Part shown: positions 23,101 through 35,908 of the stretch, one piece after another
Layout of the letters: every line of letters begins with the position of its first letter
Numbering within the stretch: the first letter of the stretch is position 1
Source: Delphinus delphis
Taxonomy: Eukaryota > Chordata > Mammalia > Artiodactyla > Delphinidae
Direction: 5' to 3'
Length of the DNA stretch: 64,000 nucleotides
Assembly (NCBI RefSeq): GCF_949987515.2
Contig: NC_082687.1
Location: 114,681,838-114,745,837, forward strand
The notes under the pieces: model-generated
Databases searched by the model: none
What the model was told of the DNA's origin: nothing
What the model saw: the letters and a program-made list of their open reading frames with translations, nothing else
Translations under genes and position numbers: made by a program

Positions 23101-25115
23101 CCTTGTTGCCACTATTTCTTTGAGCAAACAGTTATTTATTAAGTAAATTACACTTAGGAAAAATAAGATTTTATTTTACCTTCATTTATTCCTTCTCTGA
23201 TGTTCTTCCTTTCTTTGCGCATGCCCAATTTTCTCACCTATGACATTTTTCTTCTCTTTGAAGAACTTTATTTAACGTTTTTTTCAAGGCAAGTCTTGTG
23301 GAGAAGAATTCTCTCAGTTTTTATTTGTCTTAAAAAGTCTTTAAATCCTTCACTTTTGAAATGTAATTTCACTGGAAACAGAATTCTACATTAGTGCCTT
23401 AGTGTTTTTTGTTTGTTTTAACATTTTAAAAAATTCATTCCACTTACTTCCGGCTGGCCTGATTTCTGAGTAGAAGTCCAAAGTTGTTCTTATCCTTGTT
23501 ATTCTATAATTTCAGCTCTGTTTGATTCCTGCCCTCATCCCTGAGTTCTTTCAAAAATTTTTACTTGACTTTGGGTTTCTGCAGTTTGAATACGATATAC
23601 ATAGGTGTAAGCATTTTGCTGTTTATCTTACTTGATGTTCTCTGAGCTTCCTGGATCTGTATCCTGATTTTGGAAAATTATTTGGCATTATTTGAATATT
23701 TCTTCTGTCCCTTTTTCTCTCTTCTTCTGTTATCCCCATTATGTGTATGGTACACACTTGGTAACTGTCTCATGGTTCTCAATATTCTCTTCCATTATTT
23801 TTGCTCTTTTTTCTCTTTGCTTTTCATTTGGGAAGTTACAGTTGGCATATTTTCAGGCTCACTGATTCTTTCCTCAGTTATGTCCAATCGACTGAAGAGC
23901 CCATCGAAGACATTCTTCATATTTGTTAGTGTTTTTGATTTCTAGCATTTTTGTTTTGATTCTTAGATTTCCATCTCTCTGCTTACATTACCTATCTATT
24001 CTTAAATGTTGTTTACTTTTTCCGTTAGACTGCTTAACATATTAACTATTGTTTATTTTAAATTCTCTAATAATTTAAAAGTCTATCTGAGTTGGTCTGA
24101 TGCAGGTTTCGTTTCCTCAGACTATGTTTATTCTTATCTTTTAGCGTGCCTAGTAATTTTTGTTGTTGAAAATTGGGCATAATGTATCTAGTAGTAGGAA
24201 CTGAAGTAATCAGGGTTTAAGTGTGAGGCTTTATGTCAATCTGGCTAGGACTGGATGGTGTTTAAAATTTGCTGAAGCTGTAACTGAAGCTGTCACTTCA
24301 GTTTCTAATTATTTTCTCCCTGGTTTCCTAAAGAACTCCTTAAATAGAGTCTGTGTTATAGCTCTCTCAATTATAGTTGAACTTTTGGAGCCCTGTTAAT
24401 GGGTGTTAAGGTGTTGAGGAGGAGAAATATTCTATAATTTTATAATTAAACATCAGTTTTTCTTGAGTCCCTGGGCTATGATATTCAAAAATGTTTCTTA
24501 GCCTTTCTTACCCCCTTAGTATGACTGGAAGGCTAGAGAGAGCTAGAATTGTCCACTTGTCCTTTTCCCAAGTCACATAAGTGTCTGGTAAAGTAGATTC
24601 CACTGAGGGCAGGCTTTTGTTATGGAGGATGTTATAAGCATGTTTTAAAATGATTACTTTCCTGCTCTTTCTACTTGAAACACACAGGAATTTTTTCTTC
24701 AGTCTCAGCCAGGAGAACTATTTGAGGTTCCTGGAAGTAAAACCCATAATGTGTGAGGGCTCCCTAATACTGGGCCCCCAGAAATTTTTAATTCTCAGCG
24801 TAGTCCTCAGCTTCCTCAGCATGCTCAGTCTCCAGCAATGTGTCAATACAGTTTTAAGTACCTCTATCAATTACTGGCTCCAGTGGCTTCTGCTCCAGAT
24901 AAGCTGATACTGTCTGTTATTCTCTGTATTTGCCTGCCTCTCCACTTCTCAGAGTAGTGGTTTGCCATGTTACTTCAATTCTCTGGTAAATCTATGAAGA
25001 GTCAATGATTTTTAGTTTGTTCAGCCTCTTTTTTTTCTTTTTTTAATTATGAGGACAGGACTGACGACTTCTAAGCTCTTTACATGTCAGAGCAAAGACT
25101 GGACCAACAATTTTT
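20151..25115 (-). mobile_element. Long, old L1 (L1M type): ORF2 to 5' region
   Basis: About 5 kb of antisense L1. From left to right it runs from the ORF2 C-terminal part ('gtgtcttttgcaaatattttctcc', 20537) through reverse transcriptase (around 20900-21800) and endonuclease-side sequence ('ctaattgaattccactgtggtctgagag', 22386), then ORF1/5'-region-like DNA ('ggcaagtcttgtggagaag', 23287) and a diverged 5' UTR-like end near 25115. All frames are broken; the longest residual frames are under 100 codons. The divergence and 5' structure suggest an ancient L1M subfamily. It is the largest single element in the window. Confidence 0.85.
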
Positions 25116-26369
25116 TAAAGACCTTTTCTCCTTACTTATGGAAGTTAAGCAATGTGATAAAATCTTTGATAGTCACTTAACTTTATAACTTTCACTTTCT
25201 TTATTCTAAAGTTCACCGACAAAGCTCCTTGCTCATTTATTTATATCTTAAATTTATAGGTGTGCTATCAAATAAAATTGACATATATTTATAATATTTA
25301 TTAAATTATGTCTTCAATCATTGTTACTATTTTTCATGGTATTCTCTTTTTTATTATTATTTATATTAAGATGAAGTTCCTGAGTGTTGATTTTATGATA
25401 AATGTTATTGTTTGTGCGTAAATAGAAATTCAGAATATGGATTATATATCTGTTCTATTATGTCAAACTATTTTGAGAGGATTTGTATTAGTTCTCTCTG
25501 GACACAATATTTTAAAAATACCTTAATATATGCTTAGTTTTATATCATCTTTACTAATCATTAATCAAGTAATTTTATGCCTCTCAATATAATCAATATT
25601 CAGCATGAATTTACCAAAAAAAATGCTTTTGACTAAATCAATTTTACTCTGTTTTTTAAGTACTATAATCCATAAGGGAGAATCAAATGTTTTTCATTTT
25701 AAGTACACTCCAAATCAAGGTAAAGTATTTTTTCAATGTCCAGCTTTATGCATACTAATAAAGGCACTTAATACGTTATACGTCAGGGGTTATTGCTCTC
25801 ATGTCTACCGTCCTACGTTTGTTATTTTTCTGTGGATACTAATCAGTTTTACACCTTGAGCTAAGGGACTCTGACCTATTATGTAGGAGAGTTTTGACAA
25901 ATAGGTACATTAAGGTGAAATAATTCAAAACTGTCAGTTATTTATAAACAACTCTATAGCTTCTGGAATATGGCAGAATGCTATCATTCTGAAAGCTAGC
26001 ACCATTAATTTAATAGAAAATACCATTGTATTTCAGTGACAACAGATTAGTTACATTATTCAACCTTGAAGATTATGGAAAATTATTCCTATCTTCAGCA
26101 AGGTGAACAAAAGAAAAAGATTAAAAGTATATATACTCTCATTCTACTGTTAGTACCCTTCTTTAAACTGCAATTATGATCTGCTAGGACCGCTACAATA
26201 TTGCTCTTTGTCTTTTGTTCTAATCTTGACATCCCCATTGCCAAGTGACTCTTCCCAAAGCTGCAACATTTTACCACAACCTATTAGGAGTGATATGACC
26301 TAGATGTTGCCTCACTCTTAAACTCTATTGTTGCCTGTTATTAATTCATATGGAACATTTTTCATATAT
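25116..26369. other. Unassigned AT-rich sequence
   Basis: No gene or confident repeat. The 84-codon plus-strand frame at 25605-25859 starts MNLPKKMLLTKSILLCFLST and has no recognised domain. Confidence 0.55.
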
Positions 26370-27186
26370 TTAAAATTTTTTTCTAGCTTTATTGAGGTAT
26401 AATTGATAAGTAAAAATTGTATGTATTTAAGGCGTACATCATGATGTTTTGATATATGTATACATTATAAAATGATTACCACATCAAGTTAATTAACATA
26501 CCAATCACCTCACATAGTTACCTTTGGGTGTGTGTGATGAGAATGCTTAATATCTACTCTTTTAGCAAATTTCAATTATAAAATACATTCTTATTAACTA
26601 TAACCACCGTGGCATACATTAGATTCCCAGAACGTACTCATCTTACTGAAAATTTATATTCTTTGACAAACATCTTCCCATTTCACCCACCTCTTAGCCC
26701 CTGGCAACCACTGTTCTACTTTTTCCTTCTACAAGTTCAACTCTTTTAGATTCTACATTTAAGTGAAATCATACAATATTTGTATTTCTGTGTCTGGTTT
26801 ATTTCTCTTAGCATAATATACTCTAGGTTCCTTTGTGTTGTTGTCACAAATGGCAGGATTCCCTTCTGTTTTAGGGATGAATAATATTCCATTATATATG
26901 TATGGGGTATTATATACTATATATGAAATATTATATGATATTCAATATACATACATATGTCTCTCTCTCACATTTTCTGTATCCATTCATCTGCTGAATG
27001 ACACAGCTTGTTTCCATATCTTGACTGTGGTGAGTAATGCTGCAGTAAATATGGGATTAAAGATATCTCTTTGAAATACTGATTTTATTTCCTTTGAATT
27101 TTTACCCAGAAGTGGGGTTGCTGGATCATACTGTAGTTTTATGTTTAATTTTCTGAGGAATGTCCATACTGTTTTTCATAGTGGGT
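26370..27186 (-). mobile_element. L1 3' portion, antisense
   Basis: It begins with 'ctagctttattgaggtataattgataag', the complement of an L1 3' UTR, and proceeds through the ORF2 end ('cctctggcaaccactgttctac'-like at 26699, 'gggttgctggatcatactg' at 27115). The match stops at about 27186, where LTR-like sequence begins. It contains an internal AT-rich stretch at 26895-26960. Confidence 0.88.
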
Positions 27187-27590
27187 GAAAAACACATTCA
27201 AGTCTAGGCTTGTCAAGTTCTGGTCCGCTCTCTGAGAGTGTACCTGTGCTTCTATAAACTTTGCTTTGGGCTTGCTTCACTTCGCTAAAACAGCTCTCCC
27301 TCTCCCCCTCTCCCCCTCTCCCCCTCTCCCCCTCTCCCTTTGCTTTGTGCTTAAACTTAAAGTGGTAGTTTGCAATTCTTTGCTTACTATTGTGGGACCG
27401 AGATTGCTGGTCTGGGCTCCTCGGTTGAAGCTATTTTGTTTCAAGGCACATCCACCCAGTGACAGACTCATTCACATATCTGGGTCCTCAGGTAGGATGG
27501 CTGCCTCATCTGTCACCTCTGTTCTCCTGATCTCTTATCCTTCATGGGTTAGCCTAAGCTTGTCTACATAATGGACAAATGTTCCCAGCA
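27187..27590 (+). repeat. LTR-like sequence of gammaretroviral type (ERV1-like)
   Basis: 'ctctgagagtgtacctgtgcttctataaact' followed by 'ttgctttgggcttgcttcacttcgct' resembles the R-U5 region of ERV1 LTRs, where a polyadenylation region precedes a T- and C-rich U5. An 8-bp tandem repeat sits inside it. The sequence to about 27590 could be U5 and leader, but no primer-binding site was recognised. No coding sequence. Confidence 0.4.
27295..27338. repeat. Octamer tandem repeat (TCTCCCCC)n
   Basis: Four exact TCTCCCCC units at 27301-27332, with TCTCCC partial units on each side. The minus strand is G-rich and could form a G-quadruplex. It lies inside LTR-like sequence. Confidence 0.95.
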
Positions 27591-30500
27591 GCAAGAGAAG
27601 ACAAATCTGTATGCATGAGCACCTTCAAACCTCCGCTTATGGTCATTCTTGTTATTGTCCAGTTGTCAAAAACAAGTCATATGGCCAAACCGAGGCTCAG
27701 AAATAAATTTCACTCCTCAATATAAGTTGTGGCAAGGTCACATCACAAGGAGACATACATAAAGAGCTGGGAGGCTTTATTACAGCCATTTTTTGCAAAC
27801 AATCTATCATATCCGTCTTCAAGCCTCACCTCAATTTTGTCTTCCTAAGAGTGATTCTTCCTGAACCAACCCTCCCCCATCTACATGTTTTTTTTTTTCT
27901 ACCCCCACTGACCCTTGTTATTTTACTTTTGGGAATTAATTATAATTTGTAATAACATATTTTAAGGTATAATTTGATATTTCATTAACTAATTGATGGT
28001 TGTATTTCTCAGTATATTCTATCAGAACCTGTGCTTGTTAGCTGCTCTTCTCAATGTATTCAACAGCCACCTCAGTCCCAACTGAACTGACAATTCTCAA
28101 TATTGTTTAAAAAGGAATAGATCATTGAATGTTGCCAGTGGATGAGAAATGTAGACTTTCAGTGGAATAAAAACTGTCTTCAAAGCATAATGAATTAAGC
28201 ATAGAATGTTTCTGTATGTGTGTGTGTGAGTGGTAGATGCATTTTTACCTTAGTACAAGATTTTGGTTATAGAACGTTATTTTAAAGAGGTAAAACTAAT
28301 GCATTAACTTTGGAGAAGATAGTTTTCTGAGAAGTGGATTAAATAAAATTAAACCATTTGAGGCAGATCAGGGGAGGTGTCTTTGAGACTCTTACTTTGT
28401 ATTTTGTACATACTACACGTTTACACTTTTAGCACAAGGGATGTGGACTATTAGAGCATGTGTTTTCTCTCTTTATGCCCTACACACCAACCTGGCTGCG
28501 GTAATAGCTCTTATTTGAGCCCTTCCAAATAATATCATCACACAAAATGTTTACTGAGCAATTTAGATTTTTCATCAGAATATTACATAGAAATAAACAC
28601 AGTATTATGGAGCAAAGAAAAAGGAAGTTTTGTTTTGTTTCCTTGTGCATTTGTTTTAACAAAGCCCACTTCACAGCAGGGAAATTCCAAAATTAGTATT
28701 TATCTTTTCTAATATCCCTTCATGGTCATCCATTGTCCAGGACAGGCTCCTCCCTGTTACCTTAAAAATCATTTGAGCTCTGCTTCCATTTCTATTGAAA
28801 ATGCATATATCCAGACTCATATCATTTGTTAGCCAAGGACAATTGTCCTGTAAGTATCAGTGTCTGCCTGCCTTAGAAGACGCCTTCCTAACCATATTTG
28901 GTTGTTCATGTTCTTTGCATCCATTGCAAAATACTCAGCTTATTGATTATCTGTTCTAATTACAAAATTGATTTTAGCGTAGTGGAGTTCCAGTGAATAA
29001 TTTATATCCTTTCTTGGATAGAATGATGTAGCATACTCTGTGCTAGATGGAAGAGAGCAATATGACAGAACACATAGGCTTGTGTGGTAGGAAAGACTAG
29101 ATATGAAAAGAAAGATAAAAAAATTAGATTTGGAAATAGGATTGAAACCATGATTTCAGATATAAGTAGGAGGGTCATATTTAAACCCTGAAAAACCAGT
29201 AGCTTTAAAGAAATGATCCTTCATTCTTTAAATATATAGTTTCAGCAAGAAACAGGTAAGAAGTTAAGTGAAATGAGAACTTACAAAATATGGTAAGATA
29301 AAGTTATGAAAAGCTAGAAATACATGCTAGTGTCTGTTTACTTGTTTTAAAATTTATTTATATATAATAACTCATTGAAGAAAGTTTGTGTGCAATGTAT
29401 AATGAAAGAATATACAACCCATTCTGTATCACCAAAATAGAAATTTCATTACCAAAACTTGTATAGACTATAAAATCTATCTTTTGAATTGTAATTAGTA
29501 GTATTTATGTATATGTTTATTTTGTATAAAAGAAACATTTTTCAGAAATGCAAAGTACAACTTTATGCACCTAACAAGATACTCAATCTAATTATTTAAT
29601 AATTTTTATTATAATTTTTCATCATGAAACTAGCTCTCATGTTATTATACTTCCTCGGGAGAAAATTAAACATTTAAATATATTTATAGTAGCCTGCAGT
29701 TTAGATCAGAAGGAGGATGTTAACAGTCTACCACTGTGAATGGGTTACTATTCTGCATACTAATTTATGTTTATTTACTTATCTTCCATCAGATGGTGCC
29801 CTTGCAATGGATATTCATATTTCTTTTTGCATAGTTGGGCTAAAAGATGCACCTCTACTTTCACTTTGGGGGATGGCATAATCAGTGGGGATGTATTTTA
29901 TAAACATATTCTATCCTTTTATATTTTCTAAGTGATAGTATTTTCAAAAACAGTTAGCAAGGCTTTGCCTAGGAATATAAAATATATGACTGTAATCAGA
30001 ACCTTGCACACTATTGTTGCTCCCCCCACCAACCTACAGTCAATGGCTCTTCTCACTCTCCAGGAAGCAAACGGTTCATATTTTATAATCAATTCCTGCC
30101 TTTTACTGGAATTCTGGAGATAGTACATGACTTAAATAGCCTTTAAACAAAAAGCGCTCTATCAAAATCCAATTCCGCTTCCACAGAAGATTCATCTGTT
30201 ATTTTAGATCCCTACTTGACCCTGATAGACAGTTTACCTCCTCTATTCCACATGTAATACTGCAGAGGTTATATTGTTTCTCATTTTCTTGTTTTTTTAA
30301 TTGGCCATGTGCAATTCTTGAAATCCTTACCTAATTTGGAGGCTTTGTCTTAAAATTGTTTGGCAAAATCCACAAAATGAAATATAACCTTAGGTAACCA
30401 GTAGAGCTTAATGAGTTAAACATGCTCTTTAACAGTTAAAAATCATCTGTCATTGGTGTCAGGTGCTAACTTTCACTTAGTACCTGAATTTGTGTTATTC

Positions 30501-31275
30501 TTACTCACAATGTACTCTCTAAAATTAAGACTGTTTCCTCATGGTTTTTACAATATGCCTGCTCCTTCCTCTCATGACAAATTCCTAAACTGACCTTATC
30601 TTTGATGCACTCCCCTTCCTATTCTCATTCACTTATTGATCATTCAGTCAATTAATTGCTCAGTTAATTAATGCATGCTTTAATCCAACATATACTCCCT
30701 AGTGTCATATTGGTTTGGGGACACTTCACAATTTAGTGATAATTAAATGTTGGATAATTTTTTTTTTGCTTTGTGATGCTTAAAAAAATCTAGCTAAGAA
30801 GTCGGATATGAAGACAAATAGTGATCAACAGCATTAGACAAATACCACCAGGAAATACCACTGGGGAAGAAAGCAAAATGTCTTGAGGTCTTGACTAACT
30901 AGACTCCTAAATTCTAGCCAAGGGAACTGGTTTAATACTGGCTTGTTGATGAAACAGATTAAAAGAGATTTGGGGTAAGGTAATTTGACAGACTTTACTT
31001 GAACGAGAAGTTTATTAAAGCCAAGAGAAAAGCAGAAGCAGATTTGAGAGGGCCTACGGCGCTCCAGCTATTTAGGTTTTTTGAATTGGCAATAAATAAT
31101 GAAATTTTTGCTTTTCTAGAAAACATTTAATTTACATCTTCATCTTACTATATAAAAATTTTTTAAATGTCTCAAGAACTGTATTTAAGTGAGAAAAATA
31201 GCTCTTAATCTGTGTTGTAAAACAATTGTCTTAATTAGAAATGATCTCTTAAATGATCTGGAAAGAAATCTGACT
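27591..31275. other. Unassigned sequence
   Basis: No gene was found. The first 300 bases (27591-27880) are more balanced in composition and look like an unnamed old repeat. A short TG tract lies near 28216-28230. The rest is AT-rich with no recognisable element; open frames such as 29928-30128 and 28480-28674 show no motif. Confidence 0.5.
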
Positions 31276-31283
31276 CTTTAAAG

Positions 31284-31516
31284 CAGCATCCCCAACCTTT
31301 CTGGCACCAGGGACCAGTTTCGTGGAAGACAGTTTTTCCACGGAAGGGGTGGGGTGGAGGGGCTGGTTCAGGCGGTAATGCGAGCGAGGGGAGCGATGAG
31401 GAGAGGCAGATGAAGCTTTGGCTCGGTTTGCCGCCACTCACCTCCTACTGTGCGTCCTGGTTCCTAACAGGCTGCAGACCAGTACCAGTTCGTGGCCCGG
31501 GGGTTGGGGACCCCTG
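31284..31516. mobile_element. Non-autonomous hAT element with intact ends
   Basis: The 233-bp unit starts CAGCATCCCCAACCTTTCTG and ends GGGGTTGGGGACCCCTG, which are imperfect inverted repeats. It is flanked by CTTTAAAG (31276-31283) and CTTTAGAG (31517-31524), a 7-of-8 target duplication of the CTNNNNAG form preferred by hAT elements. The interior is GC-rich with several CpGs ('ggcggtaatgcgagcg'), unusual for this AT-rich region. No coding capacity; the exact family name is not certain. Confidence 0.9.
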
Positions 31517-31524
31517 CTTTAGAG

Positions 31525-32341
31525 AACTATGGTCAAATCTCTTGCAAATGTAGTTTATTAAAAAAGAAAAAGAAAATGTCTTCTTCAGATTATGTGTATG
31601 AGCATTAATTTCTTAATTAGCAAGCTGATTGATTTTACATATACATTTTTGTCCCTTAACCTTAGGACAATCATTTGGCATAGATAATTAATTTTAATGG
31701 AGTATAAACTCTCAGCAACTGAACGGGTATATTTAATTCTAGAATCATGTCCGTGTTAAAATGCAGTGTTTGTTATCCAAAACAAGCAAACAAATCAAAA
31801 AATGAAAAAAACAAAAAAAGTTTGGAAACTCTCACTTAACTCAATTTTTTTTTTAAAGTGACAAGAACAAACAAATACTACAGTATAGTCTCCAAGAGGA
31901 TTTAAGGAGGAATTGAAAGAGATGAGTTTGACATGGAAAATGGAAATTGTTTAGAGAGTAAATTAGAGACACTTTTTGTAATAGAAGCATAATGTGATAT
32001 TGGATTTTAAACTAGAAACTGATAAATTCTTATTTTTAATTGTAAAGCCAATTTTTCTCTTAATTTTATAGTTTTGTTGAGTCACAGATGAATAATATAA
32101 TTTTAACCTATTGCCCAAATATATCTCATTGATAAAAAACTTGAGGTTTAAAATTGAACAATTATTATAAAAACAATGTGTAGGAATAAAAATTGAAATT
32201 TAAAATATTTAATATTTTATATCTTTACACACATGTTTCCATTATAAAAATGTACTTACTTTAAAACACTGGAAAAATATGGAGAACAAGAAGGAAATGT
32301 AAAAAGCACAAAAATAAGACCTATATTCCTCTTACCTAGTA
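31525..32341. other. Unassigned AT-rich sequence
   Basis: Nothing recognised. It includes A-rich low-complexity DNA around 31560-31575 and 31770-31860. Confidence 0.6.
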
Positions 32342-32812
32342 TATTATTTTCCTTAGGTTGTCATAAGAAAGTACTAGAAACTGCGTGGCTTAAAATAACA
32401 GAAATGTATTTTCTCTTGATTCTGGAGGCCAAAAGTGTGAATAAGGGTGTTGGCAGAACCATCACTCCCTCAAAAACCTGTGAGGAGAATCCTTTCTTGG
32501 TTCTTCCAGCTTCTGGTGGCCTCAGGCATCCCTTGGCTGTGGTGGAATAGCGTCAATCTCTGCTTTTGTCATCACATTACCATCTTCTCCCTGTATGTCT
32601 TCACATCTTTCTCTACCTCTGCCTCTTTACATCACCTTCTCTTACTAGGGTACGAGTCACATTGGATACAGGACTCAACCTAACCCAATATGACCTCATC
32701 TTAACTGATTTTAGCTGTAATGACCCTGTTTCTAATTAAGGACATGTTCTGAGGTATTTTGAGTTAGGACTTCAAAATATCTTTTTGGTGAACACAATTC
32801 AACCCATAACAC
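32342..32812 (-). repeat. MaLR LTR (MLT1/MST type)
   Basis: The plus strand reads 'ccttaggttgtcataagaaagtac', 'gtggcttaaaataacagaaatgtattttctc', 'gattctggaggcc' and ends 'aacacaattcaacccataacac', the complement of a MaLR LTR. It is a solo LTR with no coding content and has the same orientation as the one at 12563-13004. Confidence 0.88.
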
Positions 32813-34925
32813 TTAGATATTAAATTGTTTAAAAGTAAATATTTAAGTCTAGACTTTTATACCAAAAGTTTTATCTTTCTGTGTTAAAATGTCTATGATT
32901 AAGTAGAGATTATTTTTTTACTTTATTATTCCAGGTACAATAAATATACAAAAAAACGAAACGCCTATTGAGAACTTGATATGTGTAGGAACTTTAGAAA
33001 GTTACTTCATTCATCTATCACAAGCAACCGATGCAATACACAATATACTCATTTTACACAGAAGAAAAATGCTAAAGCTCACAGAGAAGTCTACACAACT
33101 TTTAACTCCAAAGTCATTCTCCATGATACCAAGGTCCTCATAATTTAATGTGCATAAGAATCACTTGGGTGTACATGTTAAAAATGTTTATTTCTAGTCA
33201 AGATAACCCAGAAATTCTAAAACCATAAAGGCATCATGTGATTTAAATTTCTAAATAATTCTTATAGAAGTTCAGAGGTGGGAAAAATAAAAGATGACTG
33301 AAATCAGTAAAGAAAGCCTCACCATCCTGATCTGAACTATAGATGTGATGGGCTTAGACGAGAATAACATGTATAAACACTGTGTGAAGCTTGAGCATAG
33401 TATGTACAGGGTTAAGTAAGCACATGATACCTTGGGAACTGAACAGAAGAAATATGTAGGGCAGAGAAGATTGAATAGTAAAGGCTAGTTCAGATTCTTG
33501 CAATTTCTGAATATCAGTCTAAGGAGATATTTCATAAGTAGTTACACAAGTTCCAAGATGAAATCAGGGCTTTAGAATTTCAATAAACTTTAAAAACGTA
33601 GAGAACGGTTTGGAAAGAAAAGATGATGGAGGAAGAAATACCATTCAAATATGAATCTATTCGAGAAATCAAGGTATGTAATCATGGAGAAGAAAGAAAA
33701 AAGAAAGGGATGTTACATGAGAATAAATTCATTGGGAAAATAAGAATAGTTTACTACACATAATCAAGAAAATGAATAAAGCCTATAAGGAGGAAACTAA
33801 AGGAAAAAAGTCAAATTAACATTAATAATGATATTATTTACTGAATGAATTAGCTATAGTTATAATAACATGAATTAGTTATTAAAAATTATAATGTACT
33901 TGAAGAAATGGAACTATAAAAGGAAAGTAAATTTGTAAAGGATAATAAACTATCAAAACTGCTAGAAGGATCAATATACAGAGCATATGAATAGAAAGAT
34001 TTTCAAAAAGTAATAAATGACAAATAATATACCAAATTTCTAACAACTTCAAACTCTGAACTAATTTTTATATTGCTACAACGATAGATAGCACTATAAC
34101 ATGAGTGGGTTGTTTCCAATTTTCTCTATGAAGTAACATGGGGTGTGGAAAATAGTTTTCATTTGAAGTCAAAATACTTTAGAGAAAAGTTGTAGTTTAC
34201 TAGCTTTATTACTTTCATGTAATCATAAAATTTGGTCTTATTTTTTTCTCTGCGTATATATGATTATAATATATTTGTTGTCAAAATCCAATAAGATAAG
34301 GAATGCATTTGAAAATACTTTTAAAGCCAAGTTATAAAATATACTCAGCACTATAATCATTATTGATATTTTTTTACTGTTTAACTTTTAAAAATATAAT
34401 TTTATAAGCTACAGAAGTATAAGTGATTAATATGGATCAAACCAAGAAAATAATTTATAACTTAAAATGTAACTTGATAGTAGATATGAAGTACTGAAAA
34501 GCCTGCTAATTGGTATATTTGAAAAATCTCTTAAGATAGTTTATTATTAACATGAGGTAAATTGGTCTACAGTTTCATGATGCTTTAATCTAAAAAAATA
34601 CACTTGACTTTTTAAGAAGACTCAGTAACTCTTGAGATTACATGACTTAAATTAGAAATTAGTGTGACTAAAATTCACTCTATATTATGAAAAACATATC
34701 ACTGTTATACATTTTAAATGTATAACCATGATTGATTAAAGTAGCCATAGCTGGTACTACTTCACTGCTACCTGTTCTCTGAAGTATTGATTTAGTTGAT
34801 GTGCATAATAATTTGATACCCTATTAAATCATATTGTACAAATAATGAGCCATGCTCTATAAACATAAAGTTAGAAATGATATTATATATATGTTTTTTT
34901 AGAAATGATATTATATTTTTAATAC
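32813..34925. other. Mostly unassigned AT-rich sequence
   Basis: One short MER5-like piece (33141-33272) is listed separately. A 28-bp tandem duplication lies at 34871-34916: TTAGAAATGATATTATAT occurs at 34871-34888 and again at 34899-34916. No gene was seen. Confidence 0.55.
33141..33272 (+). repeat. MER5A-like hAT-Charlie fragment
   Basis: 'taatttaatgtgcataagaatcac' followed by 'ttgttaaaa'-like and 'aaattctaa'-like segments resembles the left half and the middle of MER5A. The ends are poorly preserved and no target duplication is clear. Confidence 0.5.
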
Positions 34926-35908
34926 CAGTAAGTCCCCTATATACGAGTGAGTTCTGTTCCGAGAGTGTGTTCATAAGTCCAATTTGTTCGTAAGTCCAAC
35001 AGAGTTAGCCTAGGTACCCAACTAACACAATTGGCTATATAGTACTGTACTGTAATATGTTTATAATACTTTTCACACAAATAATACATAAAAAACAAAC
35101 ACAAAAAAATAAATAAAACATTTTTAATCGTACAGTATGATACCTTGAAAAGTACAGTAGTACAGTACAACAACCGGAATACACGGGCTGGCATCGAGTG
35201 AACAGGCAAGAAGAGTTACTGACGGGAGGGGGGAGAGGAGGAGGGAGATGGTAGAGCTGAAGGATCGTCAGCAATAGGAGACGGAGGGCAAGCTGCAATT
35301 TCACTCACACCTGACGTTGATGGCACAGGTTCTGGTCCCTTGCTGGATTCAATTCTATCTACCCTCTTGGAAAAATGATCCAGTGATGTCTGGGTAGTAG
35401 CTCTTTTTATCTCATCATAGATGACACGGTAGCACTGGATTGCATTCTGAACGGCTGCTGCAACCTTCGTGTACCATTCTACATTCGAGTCCTCTGCCTC
35501 AAAAACTAACTGTGAATCCTCAAATAAAGAAAATCCCCCTGCCATTTCCTGTGTTGTGAATCTCTTCAGTTCTTCAATTATATCTTCTTCCTCTTGTCGC
35601 TCCACTCTCTCAGTTATTTTCACTTTTGTTTCCATCGCTATCACTTGGTGCTTCTTAAAAGCACCAGCTACACACTGCTGCTTTTACGCTTGCTTCTGGA
35701 CATCCCGGGCTTGTAATAAAGATACTAGACTACACTCTATACAGTACTGTGTAGTAAAGTACACTAAAGCACAACCACTTGTAGAGGATGCACGCATGTG
35801 ACAATGTATGCCAGACACGAGAACTAACTTATGTGATTGGACATGCGAACACACGTTCGCATCTTTGAAAGTTTGCAACTTGAAGGTTTGTATGTAGGGG
35901 ACTTACTG
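34926..35908 (-). mobile_element. Tigger-type (pogo) DNA transposon, internally deleted
   Basis: The 983-bp unit starts CAGTAAGTCCCCTATATACG and ends TATGTAGGGGACTTACTG, good inverted repeats of the Tigger group. The right flank begins TA (35909-35910), and a TA lies one base before the left end (34923-34924), as expected for Tc1/mariner/pogo target sites. Coding sequence is on the minus strand: a start region near 35705, then directly the C-terminal part of the transposase (35216-35644). The DNA-binding and DDE catalytic domains are deleted. The element keeps many CpGs, for example around 35790-35860, which suggests less decay than most neighbours. Confidence 0.9.
35216..35644 (-). pseudogene. 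C-terminal remnant of Tigger transposase, 142 codons open
   Basis: The minus-strand frame starts MIAMETKVKITERVERQ and contains FTTQEMAGGFSLFEDSQ and AVQNAIQCYRVIYDEIKRAT, characteristic of the C-terminal tail of Tigger (TIGD-type) transposases, ending in a Pro/Ser-rich segment. The full protein would be around 500-600 residues; the CENP-B-like DNA-binding domains and the DDE core are absent. A short upstream frame with MSRSKRKSSSV (about 35674-35706) looks like the original N-terminus, separated by a stop. That points to an internal deletion that joined the two ends of the gene. The open frame is unlikely to be functional but is unusually undamaged. Whether it is translated cannot be told from sequence. 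Confidence 0.8.
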
